Assembly: GCF_019710575.1 (NCBI RefSeq)
Contig: NZ_JAHWFK010000003.1
Coordinates: 1 to 64,000 of the forward strand
Length of the DNA: 64,000 nt
Source of the DNA: Paractinoplanes polyasparticus
GTDB taxonomy: Bacteria > Actinomycetota > Actinomycetes > Mycobacteriales > Micromonosporaceae
Direction: 5' to 3'
Under the pieces are notes generated by a model. It saw nothing but the letters and a program-made list of their open reading frames with translations, was not told the DNA's origin and did no database searches. How positions within the stretch are numbered: position 1 is the stretch's first letter; each line of letters starts with the position of its first letter. Of this stretch, positions 58,177 through 64,000 are shown piece by piece. Position numbers and translations under genes: made by a program.

Positions 58177-58272
58177 AGCTCGTCTCCTTCATGGGCGCCG
58201 GCCGGGGTCTCGGTCGCGCCGGAAACCTGCGGAGAAGTGACGCTCACAGCTCGTCTCCTTCATGGGCGCCGG
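58171..58272. repeat. 31-base direct repeat flanking the ATPase-permease junction
   Basis: The same 31 bases (plus strand, GCTCACAGCTCGTCTCCTTC...) occur at 58171-58201 and 58242-58272. They encode the C-terminus and stop of the ATPase and the start of the permease. The second copy lets the ATPase end 68 bases before the permease begins. Confidence 0.85.
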
Positions 58273-58993
58273 TCATGGCGCCGACCAGGTCGGACGGGGT
58301 GTACTCGCCGCGGCGGAACTCGGCCACCCGGGTGCCCAGGCGCAGCACCACCACGCGGTCGGCGACCTGGCGAACGTCCTTCATGTCGTGCGAGATCACG
58401 ACCACGCCCCGGCCCTGGTCGCGCAGCCGGTGGATGAGGTCGAGCACCTCGGCGCGCTGGGACACGCCCAGGGCCGCCGTCGGCTCGTCCAGGATCACCA
58501 CGGCGGGATCGCTGATGAGCGCCCGGCAGATCGCGATACCCTGCCGCTGGCCGCCCGAGAGCGCGACGACCGGGGTGCTGAGCGAGCGCAGCTTGACCGA
58601 CAGGGACTCGAGAATCCGGTGGGCGTGTTCCTCCATGACGTGCCGGCGGATGCGGCGGCCGGACCACATCGGGCCGTACTTCTCCTGGCCCAGGAAGAGG
58701 TTCTGCACCGCGTCGAGGTTGTCGCACAACGACAGGTCCTGGAACACCGTGCGGATTCCGGCCTCGGCTGCCGCACGCGGCGAGACCAGGCGGGCGCTCT
58801 CGCCGCGGACCCGGATCTCGCCGGTGTCGGGCGACTCCACACCGGACACGATCTTGACGAGGGTGGACTTGCCGGCGCCGTTGTCGCCGATGAGCGCGAC
58901 GACCTCGCCCGGGTCCACCGCCAGGTCGACCTCGTGCAGGGCCCGTACGCCGCCGAAGTGTTTCGAGATCTTGGTGAGCTCGAGCAAGCTCAT
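58244..58993 (-). CDS. Sugar-type ABC transporter ATP-binding protein (single domain)
   Basis: 249 residues from the ATG at 58993. Walker A is GDNGAGKSTLVKIVSG, the signature LSGGQRQGIAICRAL, Walker B VVILDEPTAALG and the switch His is in VVISHDMKDV. Sugar importers of the RbsA class usually have two fused ATPase domains (about 500 residues); this one has a single domain, as in XylG-like or FrcA-type systems, so it should act as a dimer. It energises the permease encoded downstream. Confidence 0.92.
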   Translation of the reverse strand: MSLLELTKISKHFGGVRALHEVDLAVDPGEVVALIGDNGAGKSTLVKIVSGVESPDTGEIRVRGESARLVSPRAAAEAGIRTVFQDLSLCDNLDAVQNLFLGQEKYGPMWSGRRIRRHVMEEHAHRILESLSVKLRSLSTPVVALSGGQRQGIAICRALISDPAVVILDEPTAALGVSQRAEVLDLIHRLRDQGRGVVVISHDMKDVRQVADRVVVLRLGTRVAEFRRGEYTPSDLVGAMTGAHEGDEL

Positions 58994-59054
58994 GGACGTC
59001 CTCCCCGCGGGACGGCCGGTCCGATCCGGCCGCCCCGGTCCCAGAAGCGATGGG

Positions 59055-60170
59055 TCACTTGTTCCTGGTCTTGCAGGTCTCGGTGGCCGCGGCCGGCCCC
59101 TCACAGATCTGCGCCCAGGTGAAGATGCCGAGGTCGACGGCCTTCTGCACGGCGTCGCCGGGATCCTTGCCGTCCTCGAGATGGATCAGCGTCGACTCGA
59201 GCTTGGCCGTGGGCACCTGCATCGCGCCGTTGTCGATGGTGTCCTTGACCAGGTCGGCCGGCGGTGCCTGACCCCCGGCGGCGGCGAGGGCGATCTTCGC
59301 GGCCGCTTCGGCCTCGACCGAGAACGCCTTGAGCACGTTGTCCTGCTGATCGCCGGTCAGCATGTACTGGAGCCCCGTCAACTCGGGGTTCTGACCGCCG
59401 TACACCGGGGTCTTGAGGTTCTTGCCCTTGAGCGCCGCGATGATGCCGGCCGTGATGCCGTCGTAGAACCCGAAGAACGCGTTCACGCCGTTCTGCGTCT
59501 TGGTCAGGCACTGCTCGGTGGCCTTGGTGGCGTTGTCGGGCGCCCAGTCCTTGATGTAGTCCTCGCAGACGACCTGGATGTCGCCGCTCTGGATCAGCGG
59601 CTCGATGATCTTGTTCTGCCCGGCCAGCATCTGGGTCGTGTAGACGTCGCCCTTGTTGCCGTACTGACGGGAGACCTTGACCGGCTTGGCGCCGAGCTTG
59701 CCGCTGGACACCTGCTCGGCGAAGTACGTGGCCTGCTGCTCGCCGACCTTCTCGGGGTCGAAGATGACCTGGGCGTACATCGTGCCCTTGACCGGCGGGT
59801 TCTCGTAGCCGATGACCGGCACCTTGGCCTGTTCGGCCGCCTGCAACAGGCCGGCGCTGGTGTTCGGGTCGGCCGCGACGACGACCAGGGCCTTGGCGCC
59901 GGCCGCGATGGCCGCGTTGGCCTGCTGCAGCTGCTGGTTGGAGTCGCCGCCGGCGTTGACGAACTTGACCTCGACGCTGGGGTCGAGTGCCTTGATCGCC
60001 TTCTCGAAGGCCGGGCCGTCCTGCTGGATGTAGCGGGTGGGGGTGGTGTTGGGGGCCATGAAGTAGACGAGCTTCTTGTCGCCGCCGCCGGCGGCGGCGT
60101 CGGAGTCGCCGTTTCCGCAGGCCGAGACGAGTAGAAGACCGGCGCAGGCGATGGCTATATGACGTTTCAT
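59055..60170 (-). CDS. Sugar-type ABC transporter substrate-binding lipoprotein
   Basis: 371 residues. A lipoprotein signal (MKRHIAIACAGLLLVSACGN) has the lipobox LVSAC with the acylated Cys near residue 18. The mature part is a type-1 periplasmic-binding protein of the xylose/ribose group: KLVYFMAPNTTPTRYIQQDG, AAGAKALVVVAADPNT, FFGFYDGITAGIIAAL and TPVYGGQNPELTGLQYMLTG. It delivers the ligand to the permease. The gene context suggests a non-sugar ligand may be possible, but the fold itself points to sugars or polyols. Confidence 0.9.
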   Translation of the reverse strand: MKRHIAIACAGLLLVSACGNGDSDAAAGGGDKKLVYFMAPNTTPTRYIQQDGPAFEKAIKALDPSVEVKFVNAGGDSNQQLQQANAAIAAGAKALVVVAADPNTSAGLLQAAEQAKVPVIGYENPPVKGTMYAQVIFDPEKVGEQQATYFAEQVSSGKLGAKPVKVSRQYGNKGDVYTTQMLAGQNKIIEPLIQSGDIQVVCEDYIKDWAPDNATKATEQCLTKTQNGVNAFFGFYDGITAGIIAALKGKNLKTPVYGGQNPELTGLQYMLTGDQQDNVLKAFSVEAEAAAKIALAAAGGQAPPADLVKDTIDNGAMQVPTAKLESTLIHLEDGKDPGDAVQKAVDLGIFTWAQICEGPAAATETCKTRNK

Positions 60171-60243
60171 GGGCTGACTCCTCTGCGGACGGGCATGAGG
60201 TATCGCGCCGGGTCGCCGACCCGGCGGTATCGCTGAAAGGCGT

Positions 60244-61998
60244 TTACTCCGGCTGGATCCCCGCCTGCTTCGCGGTGATCTGGAGTGCGAGGTGCTTGGA
60301 GTAGATGCGGACCCAGGCGAGCGGGCCGCCCATGTACCAGAACGCGGGGTGACCCGTGCGCCGGTACAGTCCGCCGATCTCGCCGTCCTCGCCGATGCCG
60401 AGGACGAGCGGGAGCCGGTCGGCGACCTCGTCGCCGAAGAGCCGGCGAGCCGTCTCGCGCATGTTGCGATAACCGGTCGCGAGGACGACGAGGTCGGCTT
60501 CGAGGGTGCGGCCGTCCTCCAGGCGTACGCCGTCCGGGGTGAACTCCGCGAGGCCGGAGCCCTGGGCGAGTTTGATCTTCCCGTCGGCGATCAGCCGGGA
60601 AGCGCCCACGTCGATGTAGTAGCCACCGCCGTACGCCAGCGCATAGCCCATCAGGCCGGTGCCGTCGGGTCCGTCGTTGCGCTTGAACCCGGCCGCGTCG
60701 AGCGCGGCCAGCAGGTCGGCGTCCTTGCGAGCGGTCTCTTTCACGCCCTGTTTGGCCATCTCGAGCACGAGCGGCCACGGCGTGCCGGCGGCCAGCAGGT
60801 CGGCGTACTCGGTGGGCGGGCCGCCCTCGGCGAAGTTGCTGCCGAAGATGGCCGGGATGCCGTGTTCCTGGCTGATGATGTGGGTCGACGAGCGCTGCAC
60901 GAGCGTGACGTCGGCGCCGGCCTCGTACAGGTCCTGCGCGATGTCGTGACCGCTGTTGCAGGCGCCGACGACGACCGCCTTGCGTCCGGCCCAGTCACCG
61001 CCACTGCGGTGGCCGCTGGAGTGGTAGCTGACGCCTTCGTAGGAGGAGCGGCCGGGGAAGTCGGGCACGTTGGGCTCGCCCGCGGCGCCGGTGGCCAGGA
61101 TGACGTCACGCGGATGCACCTCGCGCTCGCCGTCGGGCGTACGGACGACCAGCGTCCACCGCCCGGCTGCCTCGTCGAAGCTGCTCGACGTCATCTCGGC
61201 CGAGGTCCAGACGTTGAGCTCCATGGCCGAGGCGTACGACTCGAACCAGTCGGCGATCTTGTCCTTCGGGCAGTAGACCGGCCACGACTCGGGGTACGGC
61301 ATGTACGGCAGGGCGTCCGCCCACACCGGGTCGTGCAGCACCAGCGAGTGGTAGCGCTTGCGCCACCCGTCGCCGACCCGCTCGCTCTTCTCCAGCACCA
61401 GCGTGTCGACGCCCATCAGGCCCAGGTTGGCGGCGACCGCGAGCCCGCCCTGGCCGGCGCCGAGCACGACCACGTCCGGCTCCCGGCCCGCGAAGCGGAC
61501 GTGTTCCCGCCGCTCGTCGAGCCAGTTGCCGGTCGCCTCGTGACGTGGGCCCCGCGACCGGCGGGCGCCGATCCGGCGCTCGTGGCCGCGCAGGTCGTCG
61601 AGCTCGGTCATCAGCGTCCAGGCGACCCACTGGTCGTTCTCCGGCCGCAGGCGGACGGCTCCCCGCCCGTACCCGAGCGGGGTTTCGAAGGTGATGAAGC
61701 CCTCGACGACGTCGCCCTGGTAGCGCGGGCCGAACTCGGTGACCATCGCGATGTTCGTGAAGGAGTCCGGGGTGAGGTGCTCGTCGAGCATCGCCTCGAC
61801 CTGGTCGCGTCCGTGGTGGACGCCCAGGTCCCAGGTGAGCGCGAGCAGGTCGCGCCACCAGCAGTCCTCGGCGAGCAGCGCCGTGGCGCCCGCTGCGTCG
61901 GCGGCCTCGAGGGCCGCGGTGAGTCGGCCGAGCCAGGCGGCGAACGTCGCCTCCGCCGTGACCTCGGTTGTCATGGCTTGATGTGTCTCCGTCGCCAT
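60244..61998 (-). CDS. Flavin-containing monooxygenase with N-terminal SnoaL/NTF2-like domain
   Basis: 584 residues from the ATG at 61998; extension upstream is antisense to other sequence. Residues ~10-130 form an NTF2/SnoaL-like domain (FAAWLGRLTAALEAADAAGA, GVHHGRDQVEAMLDEHLTPD). The FAD site is VVVLGAGQGGLAVAANLGLM near residue 170. The monooxygenase fingerprint YEGVSYHSSGHRSGGDW follows, and the NADPH site is VVGACNSGHDIAQDL. This is the class B flavin monooxygenase layout (YUCCA/FMO-like). It oxygenates a ketone, amine or indole-type substrate. It leads the operon and is divergent from the acyl-CoA dehydrogenase gene. Confidence 0.88.
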   Translation of the reverse strand: MATETHQAMTTEVTAEATFAAWLGRLTAALEAADAAGATALLAEDCWWRDLLALTWDLGVHHGRDQVEAMLDEHLTPDSFTNIAMVTEFGPRYQGDVVEGFITFETPLGYGRGAVRLRPENDQWVAWTLMTELDDLRGHERRIGARRSRGPRHEATGNWLDERREHVRFAGREPDVVVLGAGQGGLAVAANLGLMGVDTLVLEKSERVGDGWRKRYHSLVLHDPVWADALPYMPYPESWPVYCPKDKIADWFESYASAMELNVWTSAEMTSSSFDEAAGRWTLVVRTPDGEREVHPRDVILATGAAGEPNVPDFPGRSSYEGVSYHSSGHRSGGDWAGRKAVVVGACNSGHDIAQDLYEAGADVTLVQRSSTHIISQEHGIPAIFGSNFAEGGPPTEYADLLAAGTPWPLVLEMAKQGVKETARKDADLLAALDAAGFKRNDGPDGTGLMGYALAYGGGYYIDVGASRLIADGKIKLAQGSGLAEFTPDGVRLEDGRTLEADLVVLATGYRNMRETARRLFGDEVADRLPLVLGIGEDGEIGGLYRRTGHPAFWYMGGPLAWVRIYSKHLALQITAKQAGIQPE

Positions 61999-62137
61999 TG
62001 ACGCGCCCTTCCCGTCCGTATCAAGCTGATACAGCCCGAGCGCTCGCTCGGTAGCCAAGAGTGTGGACCTCCACCCGTGTGACAAGCAACACTCCCGGCA
62101 ACATTTCCTTAACGAGACCGTCACGAGCGGGGTGGCT

Positions 62138-63322
62138 ATGACCAGCGAAATCGTCGAGCGCACGCGATCATTCATCGACGAGCATGTGATCCCTGCGGAG
62201 GACAGCTCGGACGGCTCCGTCGACGCGGCCGGCGGCGAGGGTCTGCGCGTCGAGCTGCAGCAGAAGGCTCGGCTCGCCGGCATCTTCGCCCCCCACGCCC
62301 CGCTGGAGTACGGCGGTCTGGGCCTGAACATGGAGCAACGGGCCCCGGTCTTCGAGGCCGCCGGCCGCTCGCTGTTCGGCCCGATGGCGCTCAACATCAA
62401 CGCCCCCGACGAGGGCAACCTGCACCTGCTCGACCAGGTCGCCTCCGATCCGCAACGGGAGCGCTATCTCGCTCCCCTGGCCCGGGGTTCGGTGCGTTCG
62501 GCCTTCGCGATGACCGAGCCGCCACCGGGCGCCGGCTCCGACCCGAACGCGCTCCGGACGACCGCCCGCACATCCGATGACGGCTGGCTCGTCACCGGCC
62601 GGAAGAAGTTCATCACCGGCGCCGACGGCGCGGGATTCCTCATCGTGATGGCCCGCACCGAGGGCGGCGCGACGATGTTCCTGGTTCCCGCCGACCGCCC
62701 CGGAATCCGCCTGGTGCGCCACGTGACCACAATGGACAAGTCGATGCTGGGCGGCCACTGCGAGCTGGAGCTGACCGACGTCCGGGTCGGCCCGGACGAC
62801 GTGCTGGGCGAGGTGGATCAGGGCTTCCGGTACGCGCAGGTGCGCCTCGGCCCGGCCCGCCTCACGCATGTGATGCGCTGGCTGGGCGCCGCCCAGCGAG
62901 CCCACGAGGCCGCCGTGGCCTACGTCAGCGACCGCACCGCCGCCGGCCGCCGCCTGTCCGAGCACGGCATGGTCGAGCTGATGATCGCCGACAACGAGAT
63001 CGACCTCGCGGCCACCCGCTCCCTGCTGCTCACCGCGTGCCGGGCCCTCGACGCCGGCCGGCCCGGCCGCGAGGAGACCTCCCTGGCCAAGGTCTTCGGC
63101 GCCGAGGCCCTGCACCGGGTGGCCGACCGGGCCGTCCAGATGTGCGGCGGCGCCGGCGTCTCGGCCGACCTGCCCACGGCCCGGATAGCCCGCGAGATCC
63201 GCCCGTTCCGCATCTACGACGGCCCGTCCGAGGTCCACCGCTCCTCGCTGGCCCGCCGCGCGGTCCGCCGCTACGGCGTCAGCTCGAAGGAGACCACCTC
63301 GGAGGCGACGGCGTTGACCTGA
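62138..63322 (+). CDS. Acyl-CoA dehydrogenase family protein
   Basis: 394 residues from the ATG at 62138. FAMTEPPPGAGSDPNALRTT is the FAD-binding T/SEPxAGSD motif. WLVTGRKKFITGADGAGFLI is the usual second block. AVQMCGGAGVSADLPTARIA and REIRPFRIYDGPSEVHRSSL carry the C-terminal signature (QxxGGxG and RIYDGxxEVHR). It belongs to the ACAD11-like branch by its sequence order. It is divergent from the monooxygenase, so both transcription units are likely under common control by the TetR protein encoded in the operon. Confidence 0.9.
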   Translation: MTSEIVERTRSFIDEHVIPAEDSSDGSVDAAGGEGLRVELQQKARLAGIFAPHAPLEYGGLGLNMEQRAPVFEAAGRSLFGPMALNINAPDEGNLHLLDQVASDPQRERYLAPLARGSVRSAFAMTEPPPGAGSDPNALRTTARTSDDGWLVTGRKKFITGADGAGFLIVMARTEGGATMFLVPADRPGIRLVRHVTTMDKSMLGGHCELELTDVRVGPDDVLGEVDQGFRYAQVRLGPARLTHVMRWLGAAQRAHEAAVAYVSDRTAAGRRLSEHGMVELMIADNEIDLAATRSLLLTACRALDAGRPGREETSLAKVFGAEALHRVADRAVQMCGGAGVSADLPTARIAREIRPFRIYDGPSEVHRSSLARRAVRRYGVSSKETTSEATALT

Positions 63323-63344
63323 GGCCGCCGGGCCTGTGCTGCGC

Positions 63345-63569
63345 TCAGACGCAGGCCGCGCAGCCCGGATTCGGCTCGTCGGTCACCTCTCCGAGCGACA
63401 CGTCCCGGCCAACGTACGTGTCGTTGGTGGGCAGCGGCTCGATGCTGATCGTGCTCGACTCCCCCACCGCGGTGATCCGGACGCACGCGACCCGCCCCTT
63501 GGACCAGGTGACGATGCAGGCTGCCCGCACCGGGCCGAGCTCTCCGCGCGCTCTGCGAAGGGACCTCAT
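63345..63569 (-). CDS. Small hypothetical protein
   Basis: 74 residues: RRARGELGPVRAACIVTWSK, RVACVRITAVGESSTISIEP and TDEPNPGCAACV with a terminal CxxC. The start ATG overlaps the end of the LuxR-type frame by four bases, so they form a unit. No family is recognised. The four Cys could bind a metal or form disulphides. Small in size and plausible in codon use. Confidence 0.5.
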   Translation of the reverse strand: MRSLRRARGELGPVRAACIVTWSKGRVACVRITAVGESSTISIEPLPTNDTYVGRDVSLGEVTDEPNPGCAACV

Positions 63570-63843
63570 CCGTCCTCCCCCGAGGGTGGCGGCAGCGGCA
63601 CCCGGCGGGTGGCGCCCAGGGCGAGACCGAGCTGGAAGCGGTTGCCCACGCCGACCCGGTCCATCAGCGTGCGCAGGATGTCGGTGACCGACCGGGCGCT
63701 GATCCGCAGCCGCGCGGCCGCGCTGGCGTCGGTGTGTCCCTGGGCGAGCAGGACAACCAGATCGCCAGGTGCTCGCACTGCTCGGCTTCCAGCAGCTCGG
63801 CCAGCCGGCGGCGGGTCAGGGCCCGGGCGCTACCCGCTTTCAT
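63566..63843 (-). pseudogene. LuxR-type regulator, apparently frameshifted
   Basis: From the ATG at 63843 the frame reads AGSARALTRRRLAELLEAEQ CEHLAI and then diverges. The continuation in the other frame is DLVVLLAQGHTDASAAARLR then ISARSVTDILRTLMDRVGVG and NRFQLGLAL, a clear LuxR/NarL HTH. Both parts look genuine, so a single gene of about 90 codons seems broken around 63765. A sequencing error is an alternative. Confidence 0.55.
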
Positions 63844-64000
63844 GATCCTTCATTGCTTTCCCCCGTTTCCTCATGCCGCGATGCAAGCACAACCATTCAA
63901 GTGGTGGCGAGCGATGTCCCGTTCGCCCGGCGGATTGCGGGATTGCGCAAGATCGATTCTTGTCGCTGCGCCGCAGCATCCATTCTTCCCACCTCGCCGG
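63844..64000. other. Right-edge intergenic sequence
   Basis: No gene is visible. It contains the promoter region of the minus-strand LuxR-type gene and continues past the window. Confidence 0.4.

Noticed and set aside
56632..58437. 601-codon plus-strand frame opposite the ligase and permease genes
   Set aside because: Arg-, Asp- and His-rich repeats without family signatures. The opposite strand codes for clear transport and ligase proteins.
61999..62418. N-terminal extension of the monooxygenase frame
   Set aside because: It is antisense to the acyl-CoA dehydrogenase gene and is not coding-like. The ATG at 61998 has a plausible ribosome-binding site.

Overview
The window is high-GC DNA with dense, often overlapping genes, many GTG starts and frequent ATGA/GTGA stop-start overlaps. 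The families present (SARP/BTAD regulator, DUF1206, SIMPL, GlxA-type copper oxidase, NhaA-DsbA fusion, TnpB of actinomycete type) point to a filamentous actinomycete. My best guess is Micromonosporaceae (Actinoplanes-like), an inference from gene content and style only.

Layout. (1) Positions 1-14,300 are an accessory mosaic. Small unlinked genes of lower GC include two probable immunity-type proteins (SUKH/SMI1-KNR4 and barstar), a HEPN-like protein and a HEAT-like protein. Gene relics, a dispersed intergenic repeat family and stretches without convincing genes lie between them. A secreted lectin-esterase and an NAD-dependent epimerase also sit here. (2) Positions 14,387-20,916 are a tightly coupled five-gene envelope-glycan operon: processive GT2 synthase, GT-C mannosyltransferase-like membrane enzyme, polyprenyl-phosphate sugar synthase with a GtrA domain, GlxA/galactose-oxidase-like radical copper oxidase, and a secreted Excalibur protein. 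(3) Positions 20,921-45,473 carry conventional chromosomal genes: SIMPL, regulators with clear palindromic operators, a PhyH dioxygenase, a leaderless M36 metallopeptidase with a partner gene, a secreted alpha-amylase, a GGDEF cyclase and NhaA-DsbA. A deletion scar joins the halves of a TetR gene and a DUF4386 gene. (4) Positions 46,039-47,246 are a decayed TnpB-only (IS1341-type) element, inserted exactly between the stop codons of two convergent genes. (5) Positions 47,243-51,477 hold a two-component system, a PLP decarboxylase and a DUF2278 protein. (6) Positions 52,373-63,322 form a catabolic and uptake locus: flavin monooxygenase, sugar-type ABC importer, acetoacetyl-CoA-synthetase-like ligase, TetR, SDR, ACAD10/11-type kinase, and a divergent acyl-CoA dehydrogenase. 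The ligase gene carries seven exact-period copies of a 54-bp in-frame repeat. (7) The right edge has a small hypothetical gene and a LuxR-type regulator that appears frameshifted.

How parts work together. The glycan operon looks like one machine: a lipid-linked sugar is made, flipped and transferred, a polymer is made by the GT2 synthase, and the extracellular copper oxidase modifies it. The 52-63 kb locus reads as import and activation of a ketone or hydroxy-acid substrate, resembling the logic of the levulinate (lva) pathway. Its real substrate cannot be read from sequence. Regulators with visible operators control the DUF4267/TetR pair, the LacI/PhyH pair, the amylase and the TetR/NAD(P)-binding pair.
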